Source: Gluconacetobacter liquefaciens (GTDB taxonomy: Bacteria > Pseudomonadota > Alphaproteobacteria > Acetobacterales > Acetobacteraceae). Taken from it: DNA of 64,000 bases. How positions within the stretch are numbered: position 1 is the first letter of the stretch; each line of letters starts with the position of its first letter. Below are positions 18,452-27,056 of this stretch, one piece after another. A program made the position numbers and the translations under genes. Location: assembly GCF_003350405.1 (NCBI RefSeq), contig NZ_QQAW01000006.1, forward strand, positions 124,001 through 188,000. The letters run 5' to 3'. The notes beneath the pieces were generated by a model. The model saw only the letters and a list, made by a program, of their open reading frames with translations. It was not told the DNA's origin and searched no databases.

Positions 18452-19555
18452 TCAACCGTTCAAGGACGCAACCCAGCGAAACAGGCCGAAATGTGACAGG
18501 TCATTAAATGTGGAAAAGAGAAATAGTCCCGCGATCACGGCAAACCCCGCCTGGAAACTGATATCGCGCACACGGCGCGAAACCGGACGCCCGAGCAGCG
18601 CCTCCAGCCCGTAGAACACTAACCTCCCGCCATCCAGTACAGGAATCGGAAACAGATTGATCAACCCCAGATTGACGGACAGCAACGCCATGAACGACAC
18701 GAGACTGGCTACCCCGTACTGTGCCACTTGGCCCGACATCTGAGCGATGCGCAGGGGACCACCCAAGTCCTTCGCGCTGTGTTGCCCGATCAGCATCTGC
18801 CACAACCCGCCGAGCGTCTGAATTATGAGGCGCCATGTCTCCAGCACGGCTGCGCCCACCGCCTCCATGGGTAACATCGGTTTGCCGACTGTCGCAGTAA
18901 ACATCACCCCAAGCTGTCCGGTTCTGGCGCCACTCTTATCCGTCACGGTCCCCACAGTCACGGGCAGCGTCACAACCTGACCACCGCGCCGAACGCCCAG
19001 TTCGGTGTGCGCCCCAGGTTCCGCAATAATTCGAGCCTGAATATCCGCGACATCCGAGACCGTATGATCCCCGATCCTGACAATCACGTCATCCGGTTTC
19101 ACTCCAGCGGCTTCGGCTGCACCGCCGGCCACCACCTGTCCCACGACATTGCGGACCTCCGGCCGACCAGCGAACATGAACAGGCCCGCAAACAGCACGA
19201 TAGCGAGCAGAAAATTGAATATCGGCCCAGCGGCAATGACGATCGCCCGCGAGAGCACAGGCTTGTCATGAAAGGTTCGTCCTGGCAGCCAAGCCGCCAT
19301 CTGTTCCGGCGTCGCCTCATCAGGTCCTTCGAACCCATGTGGCTTGACGTATCCCCCCAGCGGAATCGGACATAGTCGCCATTCCGTACCGACACGATCG
19401 TGCCAGCGCAGCAGGGGGCGCCCGAAGCCAATCGAGAAGACCTCGACATGCACGCCCCGCCAGCGGGCGGCCAGATAGTGGCCCAACTCGTGAATAAAGA
19501 CCAACACACCCAGCACCAGGGCGAAGGCAAGAAGGGTCCGAAGCAACTCGGGCAT
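18452..19555 (-). CDS. rseP: Site-2 intramembrane metalloprotease RseP
   Basis: The 367-residue zinc protease cuts membrane-anchored anti-sigma factors and remnant signal peptides within the membrane. TM1 holds the zinc motif HELGH at 22-26, a PDZ domain follows TM2 (about 115-200, VGQVVAGGAAEAAGVKPDDVIV), and the third ligand region is NLFPIPVLDGGRL near the C-terminus. There is one PDZ domain instead of the two of E. coli RseP, as is common in alphaproteobacteria. It lies between dxr and bamA, the standard order in the envelope-biogenesis cluster. Confidence 0.94.
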   Translation of the reverse strand: MPELLRTLLAFALVLGVLVFIHELGHYLAARWRGVHVEVFSIGFGRPLLRWHDRVGTEWRLCPIPLGGYVKPHGFEGPDEATPEQMAAWLPGRTFHDKPVLSRAIVIAAGPIFNFLLAIVLFAGLFMFAGRPEVRNVVGQVVAGGAAEAAGVKPDDVIVRIGDHTVSDVADIQARIIAEPGAHTELGVRRGGQVVTLPVTVGTVTDKSGARTGQLGVMFTATVGKPMLPMEAVGAAVLETWRLIIQTLGGLWQMLIGQHSAKDLGGPLRIAQMSGQVAQYGVASLVSFMALLSVNLGLINLFPIPVLDGGRLVFYGLEALLGRPVSRRVRDISFQAGFAVIAGLFLFSTFNDLSHFGLFRWVASLNG

Positions 19556-19592
19556 AATGATGGATCAGCTCCTCATAACGATATCGCTGAGG

Positions 19593-20750
19593 TCAGGCAG
19601 CGAGGGATGTCGTGCGCAGACGGGCAGCGCGACGAGCTTCCTCGTCCCAATGCAGCACTTCTTCAAGCGAATCAGAACTCTGGCGCCCGAGAGCCAGCAT
19701 CACGCCCTCCACCACCCGCGCAATGTCGAGGAACCCTATGGAGCCGCCCAAGAAGGCCTCGACCGCGATCTCATTCGCTGCTGACAGAATAGTGGGGACA
19801 GCACCGCCGACACGCAAGGATTCACGCGCCAAACGCAGGGCGGGGAAACGTACCTCGTCCGGTTCCTCGAAATCCATTCGTCCAAGCGCAGCAAGGTCCA
19901 GCCGCGGCGAGTTCGTCGCCATGCGTGCTGGCCAGGCTAGGGTGTGCGCGATGGGAATACGCATGTCAGCCGAGCCCATCTGTGCCACAATGCTGCCGTC
20001 ACTATACTGGACGAGCCCATGCACGACTGATTGCGGATGAACCACAACGCCGATTTGGTCCTCGGTCAGCGCGAACAGGCGCGCGGCTTCGATCACTTCC
20101 AGACCCTTGTTGAACATGGTGGCCGAATCGATGGTGATCTTGGCGCCCATTGTCCATGTCGGATGCTTCAGCGCAGCTTCCAGCGTGGCCTTTTCCATCT
20201 CGGCCAGCGTGGCCCGGCGGAATGGCCCCCCCGAGGCGGTCAGCACAATTTTTTCCACCTCGGCAACCTGACGGTCGGCCATCGACTGGAAAATCGCATT
20301 ATGCTCGGAATCGACCGGTAGCAAGGTTGCCCCGGCCTGTTCGACGGCACGCAGCATGACGTCACCTGCACAAACGAGAGCTTCCTTGTTCGCCAGCGCG
20401 ACAAAACCACCATTCCGAACTGCCGCCAGGGTGGGTTCCAGTCCAATTGCCCCGGTAATGGCGGCCATGGTCCAGTCTACCGGACGCGCAGCCGCTTCGA
20501 TCACCGCCAAGCGGCCGCCCGAAGCCATAATGCCCGTGCCCGCCAACAGCGCGCGCAGTTCCGGCAGACAAGCCTCATCGGCGATGACGGCTTGCTCGGC
20601 CCGCAGCGCCCGCGCCTGCTCGGCCAAGCGCTGGACGTTACGGCCGCCAACCAGCGCCACTACACGAAAACGCTCCGGTGCCTGCAGTAGCAGATCGACC
20701 GTGGAGCACCCGATACTGCCGGTGCTGCCCAGAACGGTGACTGACTTCAT
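19593..20750 (-). CDS. dxr: 1-deoxy-D-xylulose 5-phosphate reductoisomerase
   Basis: The 385-residue NADPH enzyme converts DXP to 2-C-methyl-D-erythritol 4-phosphate, the committed step of the MEP isoprenoid pathway; these isoprenoids feed UppS next door, and quinones and hopanoids. The ATG at 20750 follows GAAAAAGG. The NADPH fold starts with VTVLGSTGSIG. ALANKEALVCAG, PVDSEHNAIFQ (metal and substrate) and LTASGGPFR are intact, as is HPTWTMGAKITIDSATMFNKGLE in pieces. The upstream neighbour cdsA ends 43 bp before it. Confidence 0.95.
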   Translation of the reverse strand: MKSVTVLGSTGSIGCSTVDLLLQAPERFRVVALVGGRNVQRLAEQARALRAEQAVIADEACLPELRALLAGTGIMASGGRLAVIEAAARPVDWTMAAITGAIGLEPTLAAVRNGGFVALANKEALVCAGDVMLRAVEQAGATLLPVDSEHNAIFQSMADRQVAEVEKIVLTASGGPFRRATLAEMEKATLEAALKHPTWTMGAKITIDSATMFNKGLEVIEAARLFALTEDQIGVVVHPQSVVHGLVQYSDGSIVAQMGSADMRIPIAHTLAWPARMATNSPRLDLAALGRMDFEEPDEVRFPALRLARESLRVGGAVPTILSAANEIAVEAFLGGSIGFLDIARVVEGVMLALGRQSSDSLEEVLHWDEEARRAARLRTTSLAA

Positions 20751-20793
20751 GCCTTTTTCTTCCCTGCCGTTCGGCGTCGACACGCCATCATTC

Positions 20794-21699
20794 TCATTCG
20801 ACCGTATGCCCGCCACGCGCCATAAGCGGCGTATCCGTGTACGTCCCGAACAGGGCGGAAAGCAAACCAGTGGGCGTCACATACCAAAATGCCCCAGCCC
20901 CCGCCGCCCCCAGAGACAACAGGGCTGCCAGCGGCGCCGCGACCAGCAGCCCGTCGAATCGATCCAGTAGTCCACCATGCCCCGGAATGATCGCACCGGA
21001 ATCCTTTACCCCGCGCGCCCGCTTCAGCGCACTTTCCGCCAGATCCCCAATTTGAGCTGCCACGGCCATTATGCCACCGAATATCACTCCATGCCCCCAG
21101 GCACCCGAGCCGGAGACAAGCGCGCAGATTACGCTGCCGGCCACCATGGCGCAGCCCAATCCCCCCAGCGATCCCGACCATGTCTTAGCGGGTGAGATCG
21201 CCGGAGCCAGCTTGGGGCCACCGATCAGGCGGCCGATCAGATAAGCCCCGCTGTCGCTAACGGCGACACAGGTGATGACGAACAGCACGACACCTGCGCC
21301 TGGCACTGTCATCAGGCGCAGCCACAGCAACGCCAGGCCGGCGCAGCCAATCACCATCTGGCCGCTCCACAGCGCTGGTCCGAAAACGAATGCACCGCCG
21401 ATCACCAGAAATGATTCCAGCCAATGTCCGCCTAGCGCCGCAGCCATAACGGCAACCGGCCACACGACATAGAGCGCACCACGCCAGGACCGGAGATTGA
21501 GCCCGAACAGGCGCCCCCATTCCATCGCCATGCCTGCGCTGGCCAGCAGGACCAGCAGCGCATAGGCCACTCCGCCCACCCAAATACACAATGCAGCCAC
21601 GGGAACCAGAACCGCGGCAGAGATCAGACGCGCACGCAGATCTTTCCAGTTCCTGCCTCCGCGCGGAATGGCGGAAGGCTCAGAGCGTGGGTCGGGCAC
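20794..21699 (-). CDS. cdsA: Phosphatidate cytidylyltransferase CdsA
   Basis: This polytopic membrane enzyme (about seven to eight TM segments) makes CDP-diacylglycerol from CTP and phosphatidate. The signature near the C-terminus is present as SDSGAYLIGRLIGG, SPAKTWSGSLGG and DSGAIIPGHGGLLDRFDGLL. The N-terminus lies inside the end of uppS. GTG codons at 21699 and 21714 are the plausible starts; 21699 gives 301 residues and a 20-bp overlap with uppS. Longer open sequence upstream is the uppS coding region in another frame. Confidence 0.92.
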   Translation of the reverse strand: MPDPRSEPSAIPRGGRNWKDLRARLISAAVLVPVAALCIWVGGVAYALLVLLASAGMAMEWGRLFGLNLRSWRGALYVVWPVAVMAAALGGHWLESFLVIGGAFVFGPALWSGQMVIGCAGLALLWLRLMTVPGAGVVLFVITCVAVSDSGAYLIGRLIGGPKLAPAISPAKTWSGSLGGLGCAMVAGSVICALVSGSGAWGHGVIFGGIMAVAAQIGDLAESALKRARGVKDSGAIIPGHGGLLDRFDGLLVAAPLAALLSLGAAGAGAFWYVTPTGLLSALFGTYTDTPLMARGGHTVE

Positions 21700-22486
21700 C
21701 GAAACGCCTTTCACGCCGCGCGAACATGTCCAACGCCGCGTCGAAATGCTGTTCATTGAAATCCGGCCACAGAGTGTCCAGAAACACCAACTCCGCATAG
21801 GCCGACTGCCAGAGCAGAAAATTGGACAGCCGGCATTCACCGCTGGTCCGAATAATCAGGTCGGGATCGGGCAGATCGGCCGTGAGCAGAAAACGGCCGA
21901 ACAACGATTCATCGAGTTGTGCCGGGTCCAGTGCGCCATCACGCACCGCCAAAGCCACCTGCTTCGCGGCCTGCATGATATCCGCCCGCCCACCATAGGA
22001 CAGTGCCAGCACCAACGTGAGCCGGCGGTTTGCGGACGTTACGTCCTGCGCCCGTTTCGCTTCGGCCCGTACATCGTCGTCAAAGCGCGACAGATCGCCG
22101 ATGATGCGGATCCGCACCCCTTCGCGCGATAATTCGGCCACCTTGTGGCGCAGATAATAGCGAAGGAGCGACGTCAGGTCCGCCACCTCGTCTGGGGTAC
22201 GGCGCCAATTTTCAGACGAAAATGCATATAAGGTCAGATAACCGACCCCGCGCCTGATCGCGGCCTGAACACAGCGCCGCACGGCCTCCGCGCCCGCGCT
22301 GTGCCCAGCGGCGCGGGGCAGTCCGCGCGCCATGGCCCAGCGGCCGTTGCCATCCATGATCAACGCCACATGCCCCGGCGGAGCCGGCACAGCGCCACCA
22401 TTCCTCCGCCCCACTACATCGAGAGGGGTCTTGGGGGGTGTCTGCGCGTCTGTTGTCCCGGCCGCCGGGCCAGGTACGGAGCCCAT
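21680..22486 (-). CDS. uppS: Undecaprenyl (polyprenyl) diphosphate synthase UppS
   Basis: This cis-prenyltransferase makes the C55 carrier used for peptidoglycan and surface polysaccharides, including any capsule of this organism. HVALIMDGNGRWA contains the catalytic Asp. YAFSSENWRR, LSYGGRADI and DLIIRTSGECRLSNFLLWQ are intact, as is the terminal WPDF. The ATG at 22486 gives 268 residues; a GTG two codons upstream (22492) is possible. An N-terminal extension of about 40 residues rich in Pro and Thr precedes the catalytic core. It starts 13 bp downstream of frr. Confidence 0.94.
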   Translation of the reverse strand: MGSVPGPAAGTTDAQTPPKTPLDVVGRRNGGAVPAPPGHVALIMDGNGRWAMARGLPRAAGHSAGAEAVRRCVQAAIRRGVGYLTLYAFSSENWRRTPDEVADLTSLLRYYLRHKVAELSREGVRIRIIGDLSRFDDDVRAEAKRAQDVTSANRRLTLVLALSYGGRADIMQAAKQVALAVRDGALDPAQLDESLFGRFLLTADLPDPDLIIRTSGECRLSNFLLWQSAYAELVFLDTLWPDFNEQHFDAALDMFARRERRFGARPTL

Positions 22487-22499
22487 GGTCACAGCGAGG

Positions 22500-23066
22500 T
22501 CAGACCTGCTTGATCTCGCGTTCCTTCTCCGCGAGCATGTCGTCGATCCGCTTTACATACTGGTCGGTCAATTTCTGGATCGCCTCGGACCAGACTTTTA
22601 CGTCGTCCTGGCTGATTTCGCTCTTCTTCTCGAACGTCTTCGTCTGGTCCATGCCGTCGCGCCGCACCCCGCGCACCGCGATCTTGGCATTTTCGGAATA
22701 TTTGCCGGCCGTGCGCGCCAGGTCGTTGCGACGCTCTTCGGTCAATTGCGGAATCGGCACCCGCACTGTCTGGCCATCGGCCGCCGGGTTCAACCCCAGC
22801 CCGCTATCGCGAATCGCACGCTCCACAGCGCCGACCAGCGAACGGTCCCACACCTGCACCGTCAGCATCCGGGCTTCCGGCACTGCGATCGACCCGACCT
22901 GCGTCAATGGCACTTCACCGCCATAAGCTTCCACACGCACTGGTTCGATCAGGGCCGGGCTGGCCCGCCCCGACCGCAATCCGGCGAAATCGCGGCGCAG
23001 GCTTTCCAGCGCGCCGTCCATCCGGCGGACAAGGTCATCCAGCAGTGTCTTCTGATCAGCAGCCAC
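22500..23066 (-). CDS. frr: Ribosome recycling factor
   Basis: The 188-residue factor splits post-termination ribosomes together with EF-G. The family blocks are LRSGRASPALIEPVRVEAYG, MLTVQVWDRSLVGAVERAI, the hinge NPAADGQTVRVPIPQLTEERR in pieces, and the C-terminal helix ending KEREIKQV. A GTG start at 23066 is chosen because GGAGGG lies 5 bp upstream and it gives the usual length; the frame continues five codons further to another GTG. It is between pyrH and uppS as in most alphaproteobacteria. Confidence 0.95.
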   Translation of the reverse strand: MAADQKTLLDDLVRRMDGALESLRRDFAGLRSGRASPALIEPVRVEAYGGEVPLTQVGSIAVPEARMLTVQVWDRSLVGAVERAIRDSGLGLNPAADGQTVRVPIPQLTEERRNDLARTAGKYSENAKIAVRGVRRDGMDQTKTFEKKSEISQDDVKVWSEAIQKLTDQYVKRIDDMLAEKEREIKQV

Positions 23067-23159
23067 AGTGGCCCTCCACACTCAAGCAGGGCGGCCGCCG
23101 GAGCGGTCACCCGTCATACACATCATACTCGCCACAGGAACGTCGGACCGCCCTGACTG

Positions 23160-23900
23160 TCAGGACGCCTCGACGATCTTGGTATACAGCCCCTCGCCCC
23201 GCATCACCTGGGGAAACGCGCCCGGTGCGTGGATATTGAACACGAGGATTGGCAGCCGGTTCTCACGCGCCAGACTGATGGCGGCGGCATCCATCACATG
23301 CAGGTCGCGCGCCAGCACATCGAGATAGGTCAGCGTCTCGAAACGGGTGGCGTCCGGCACCTTGCGCGGATCGGCCGAATAGACGCCATCGACCTGCGTG
23401 CCCTTCAGCAACGCATCGCAATCCATTTCAGCAGCACGCAACGCGGCCGCCGTATCCGTGGTAAAGAACGGATTACCCGTCCCTGCCGCAAAAATGACGA
23501 CCCGGCCCTTCTCCATATGGCGGACCGCCCGCCGGCGGATATAGGGCTCGGCCACCGATGACATATGGATCGCCGACATCACGCGCGTCGGCACGCCATG
23601 GCGCTCCAGGGCATTCTGCACCATCAGGGCGTTGATCACGGTCGCCAGCATACCGGCATAATCGCCCTGCGCCCGGTCCATGCCGCGCGCAGCAGCGGCA
23701 ACACCGCGGAAGATGTTGCCGCCACCGATCACCAGACAGACCTCGACCCCGGTCTGGGCCACGGTCGCCACGTCTGCGGCGATGGTGTCCACCATTTCAG
23801 GGTCGATGCCATACGAGCCGTCGCCCATCAGGGCCTCGCCCGAAATTTTCAGCAGGACACGGCGGTAACCCTGAACGTCTTGTGCTTCACGATCCGTCAC
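23160..23900 (-). CDS. pyrH: UMP kinase PyrH
   Basis: The 246-residue hexameric kinase phosphorylates UMP to UDP and is regulated by GTP and UTP in relatives. Motifs seen: [57 protein letters not shown] and GVYSADPRK. The GTG at 23900 has GGGGGA 4 bp upstream; the ATG/GTG further up (23960) would add residues not found in the family. It is followed by frr, with era upstream of it after a 134-bp spacer. Confidence 0.94.
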   Translation of the reverse strand: MTDREAQDVQGYRRVLLKISGEALMGDGSYGIDPEMVDTIAADVATVAQTGVEVCLVIGGGNIFRGVAAAARGMDRAQGDYAGMLATVINALMVQNALERHGVPTRVMSAIHMSSVAEPYIRRRAVRHMEKGRVVIFAAGTGNPFFTTDTAAALRAAEMDCDALLKGTQVDGVYSADPRKVPDATRFETLTYLDVLARDLHVMDAAAISLARENRLPILVFNIHAPGAFPQVMRGEGLYTKIVEAS

Positions 23901-24034
23901 GAGGTCCCCCGATTGCTTATATGATGACTCCTCACGGGGAATGCTCCCCGCCTGGACCACACTTACGCCGACCCTCTTAATCCCCCTGATGACCGGTCAC
24001 AAGCACACTCGTCATTCCAAACTCAATCCTCCCG

Positions 24035-24928
24035 TCAGGAGGCGTCGTCCAGTCCGAGTGCGCGCAGGCGGGCCTTCTCCTCATCCCAGCCGGCGCGTTC
24101 CTTCACATTCAGAAACAGATGGCACGTCCGGCCCAGCAGACGCGACAGATCCTTGCGCGCCTTCTCGCCGATCGCGCGAATCCGGCTGCCTTTTTCGCCG
24201 ATCAGGATCGCCTTGTGCCCGGCGCGCGCCACATAGATCGTCACCTCGATCCGCACCGAGCCATCGGGTTGCTCGCGGAAGCTCTCGGTTTCCGCAGTGG
24301 CGGCGTAGGGCACTTCTTCGTGCGTCTGGAGAAAGATCTGTTCGCGCACCAGTTCAGCCGCCAGCAGGCGATCGGGCAGATCGGTCAGGTCGTCCTCGGG
24401 ATACAGGTACGGTCCCTCGGGCAATGCCGCGCCCAGCGCATCCAGGAGGTCGTCAACCCCGTCACCGCTCCGCGCGCTGACCATGTAGACGTGCTCCACA
24501 TCCAGCAAGCCGGACAACTCAGCCGTCAGCGGAAGCAGGGCCTGGCGATCCACGAGGTCGGTCTTGTTCAGCACCAGCCAGACGCGGCGGCGCGTCTTGG
24601 CCAACTGCTCGATAATGGGGCGCACCGTGTCACATAGGCCGCGACGTGCGTCGATCAGCAGCAGTGTGATGTCTGCATCCTCGGCACCGGTCCAGGCCGC
24701 CGCCACCATGGCGCGGTCCAACCGACGACGCGGCTTGAAGATGCCCGGCGTGTCCACCAGCAGTATCTGGCTGGCGCCGCGCATCAGAATACCCAGCACG
24801 CGAAAGCGGGTCGTCTGTGCCTTCGGACTGACGATGGACAGTTTCGCCCCCGCCATCCGGTTCAGCAAAGTCGATTTCCCGGCATTCGGCGCACCGACGA
24901 TGGCGACAAAGCCGCAGCGGGTGGTCAT
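24035..24928 (-). CDS. era: GTPase Era
   Basis: This GTPase binds the 3' end of 16S rRNA and helps 30S maturation. The G-domain has G1 GAPNAGKST, G2 region KAQTTRFRVLGI, G3 DTPGI and G4 NKTD; the KH domain has ILIGEKGSRIRAIGEKARKDL. The ATG at 24928 with GGAAAGGG upstream gives 297 residues. A second ATG at 24979 overlaps the rnc stop (ATGA), would add 17 residues and could provide translational coupling. Position just after rnc is the widely conserved rnc-era pair. Confidence 0.94.
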   Translation of the reverse strand: MTTRCGFVAIVGAPNAGKSTLLNRMAGAKLSIVSPKAQTTRFRVLGILMRGASQILLVDTPGIFKPRRRLDRAMVAAAWTGAEDADITLLLIDARRGLCDTVRPIIEQLAKTRRRVWLVLNKTDLVDRQALLPLTAELSGLLDVEHVYMVSARSGDGVDDLLDALGAALPEGPYLYPEDDLTDLPDRLLAAELVREQIFLQTHEEVPYAATAETESFREQPDGSVRIEVTIYVARAGHKAILIGEKGSRIRAIGEKARKDLSRLLGRTCHLFLNVKERAGWDEEKARLRALGLDDAS

Positions 24929-24975
24929 GTCGTGTACCCTTTCCGGCGAGGTCGTCCCCTCGCCACAATAATCCG

Positions 24976-25725
24976 TCATCCGATCCGCCGCAGCAGGTCT
25001 GCCGCCGCAGCACTTTCGGCCGCACGCTTGCTGCCCGCCTCCCCTTCGCCCGACTGGCCACCAGCCGTCACCGCGATCACGAACCGGGGGGCATGCGACG
25101 GCCCGTCGACCAGTACCGTCTGATAGGACGGCAGCGGCTGCCCGCGGGCCAACACCCACTCCTGCAAGGCGGTCTTGGGGTCCTTGGGCGGGCGGGCCTG
25201 GGCGATGATCGCTTCGTTCCAGGCCGAGCGCACGAAGCGGCGCGCGGGTTCCAGGCCGCCATCCAGATACATCGCACCCAGAATCGCCTCGACCGCGTCA
25301 GCCAGCACGTTGGCGACCTGACGTACGCCGGCGCGGGCCTCGTGCTCGGCCACATCCAGCGCCTGCGTCAGGTCCATCGTCGCCGCGATGGCCGCCAGGA
25401 TCGGGCGCGAAACCAGATGCGCATGGCGTGGCCCCAGCGCGCCTTCCTGCTCATCGGGAAAGCGCTCCAGCAGCCATTCGGCCATCAGCAGACCCAGGAC
25501 GCGGTCACCGATGAATTCCAGCCGTTCGTTGGAGCCGGCGCCGCGGCGGGATGCGGGCTGACGGCCGCGGCGGCCCGTTCCGCCGCTGCGCTGGTGGGCG
25601 GCGGAGCGATGGGTCAGGGCTTCACGCAGCAGGTCGGTGCGGCGGAAATGATAGCCTAACCGGGCCTCGACCGCCGCCACGTCGCCACCGGGCGCGACAT
25701 CTTCCACGGCGCCTTCGGCACTCAT
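24976..25725 (-). CDS. rnc: Ribonuclease III
   Basis: The 249-residue enzyme cuts double-stranded RNA such as rRNA precursors. The signature ERLEFIGDRVLGLLMAE is intact, as are the second-metal residues in DAVEAILGAMYLDGG. The C-terminal dsRNA-binding domain starts at DPKTALQEWVLARGQPLPSYQTV in pieces. A Gly/Arg-rich insert (SGGTGRRGRQPASRRGAGS) sits just before the signature and is unusual. The ATG overlaps the lepB stop (ATGA). Confidence 0.94.
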   Translation of the reverse strand: MSAEGAVEDVAPGGDVAAVEARLGYHFRRTDLLREALTHRSAAHQRSGGTGRRGRQPASRRGAGSNERLEFIGDRVLGLLMAEWLLERFPDEQEGALGPRHAHLVSRPILAAIAATMDLTQALDVAEHEARAGVRQVANVLADAVEAILGAMYLDGGLEPARRFVRSAWNEAIIAQARPPKDPKTALQEWVLARGQPLPSYQTVLVDGPSHAPRFVIAVTAGGQSGEGEAGSKRAAESAAAADLLRRIG

Positions 25726-26534
25726 TTCACGCCCATGAAGAGGCGGTTCCAGCGGATTTCGGCCGGCCACATCCAAAATTCCCACACCGGATAGCGCGTA
25801 TCGAGCGACAGGAAGATCCATTTGGCCTGGCCGATCAGGTTTTCCATCGGCACGAAGCCGAGATCTTCCGGATCGTCGCCCATGAAGCGGCTGTCGGCGC
25901 TGTCGTCGCGATTATCGCCCATCGCGAAAAAATACCCCTGCGGCACGACATAGACCGGGGTATCGTTCTGGAAGCCCTCGTTGGTCAGCTTCAGGATGTC
26001 GTGCCGGACCGTCGGCGCGCCGGCGCTGCCCGGCAGATCTTCTTGAAAACGCTGGCCTTCCATGCGGGTACGGTGCTCGTCCACCGCTACGTAATCGCCC
26101 TTCGACACGCGGGGGACCAGCACGTCGTTGAGATAGAGTTCGCCGCCGCGCACCTGCACGCGGTCACCGGGCAGGCCGATGATGCGCTTGATGTAGTCGA
26201 TCGACGTGTCCTTGGTGAAGCGGAAGACCGCGACGTCGCCGCGATGAGGCGTGCGCTCGAAGATGCGCCCGCTGAACAGGTCGGGCGAGCGCGGCAGCGA
26301 GAAATGGGAGTAGCCGTAGCTGTATTTCGCGACCCAGAGATAGTCGCCGACCTGCAAGGTCGGGATCATGGACCCGGAGGGAATATTGAACGGCTCGAAC
26401 AGGACGGTGCGCACCCCGATCGCCAGCGCGCCGGCGATGATGATGGTGCGGGCCATGTCCCAGGCGCCGCGCAAGGCCGGAAGAACGCCCCCTGACGAGA
26501 GGGGTGATGTATGGGTCTTGTGCGGGTCATCCAT
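25722..26534 (-). CDS. lepB: Signal peptidase I
   Basis: The 270-residue membrane protease removes signal peptides from exported proteins. It has one N-terminal TM segment (about 27-45). The catalytic Ser is Ser55 in IPSGSMIPTL and the general base is Lys116 in DYIKRIIGLPGDRV. The box MGDNRDDSADSR is intact. The start at 26534 is an ATG; the frame stays open upstream to 26618 but adds Pro/His-rich residues unlike the family. It is followed directly by rnc and preceded by acpS. Confidence 0.93.
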   Translation of the reverse strand: MDDPHKTHTSPLSSGGVLPALRGAWDMARTIIIAGALAIGVRTVLFEPFNIPSGSMIPTLQVGDYLWVAKYSYGYSHFSLPRSPDLFSGRIFERTPHRGDVAVFRFTKDTSIDYIKRIIGLPGDRVQVRGGELYLNDVLVPRVSKGDYVAVDEHRTRMEGQRFQEDLPGSAGAPTVRHDILKLTNEGFQNDTPVYVVPQGYFFAMGDNRDDSADSRFMGDDPEDLGFVPMENLIGQAKWIFLSLDTRYPVWEFWMWPAEIRWNRLFMGVK

Positions 26535-26645
26535 AGGTATGATGTCTGAATCCGGAAGGTGATGCGGGGGCCGCCCGTGGGGCCAGCGGATGAAGCCGGG
26601 GGGACCATCCCCTGTCAACCGGCGCGCGATCTTATTAGCCCGATC

Positions 26646-27056
26646 CTAACCCACGGGGCCAGCGTCGATCATCACCTGTGCGAACGCATAGGGATATTCG
26701 TCGGTCATGGTCAGGAGAATGCGGGCCGTGGCGCCGGGCGCCAGCAGCGCGTCGAGCCTTGCCCGCGCGCCGCCGGTCAGCACCATGACGGGCTGGCCGG
26801 TCGGCAGATTGTCCACCCCCAGGTCTCGGTGGAACACGCCGTGGGAAAACCCCGTCCCTAACGCCTTGGCGCACGCTTCCTTGGCCGCCCACCGCTTGGC
26901 ATAGGCCCCCAGGCGCGCCTGCCCGTTGCGCCGGTCGGCGCGTCGCCGTTCGGCTTCGGTGAATACCCGGTCCAGGAAGCGTTCGCCATGGCGGCCCAGC
27001 GCGCGCTCGATGCGGCGGATGTCGCAGAGGTCGGAGCCGATACCGAGCAGGTTCAT
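26646..27056 (-). CDS. acpS: Holo-[acyl-carrier-protein] synthase
   Basis: The 136-residue enzyme moves 4'-phosphopantetheine from CoA to [16 protein letters not shown] carries the magnesium-binding Asp, and [14 protein letters not shown] carries the catalytic Glu. Its ATG overlaps the rsh stop (ATGA). It is the only phosphopantetheinyl transferase visible in the window, so it or a Sfp-type enzyme elsewhere would have to activate the ACP of the large polyketide synthase at 52.9 kb. Confidence 0.93.
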   Translation of the reverse strand: MNLLGIGSDLCDIRRIERALGRHGERFLDRVFTEAERRRADRRNGQARLGAYAKRWAAKEACAKALGTGFSHGVFHRDLGVDNLPTGQPVMVLTGGARARLDALLAPGATARILLTMTDEYPYAFAQVMIDAGPVG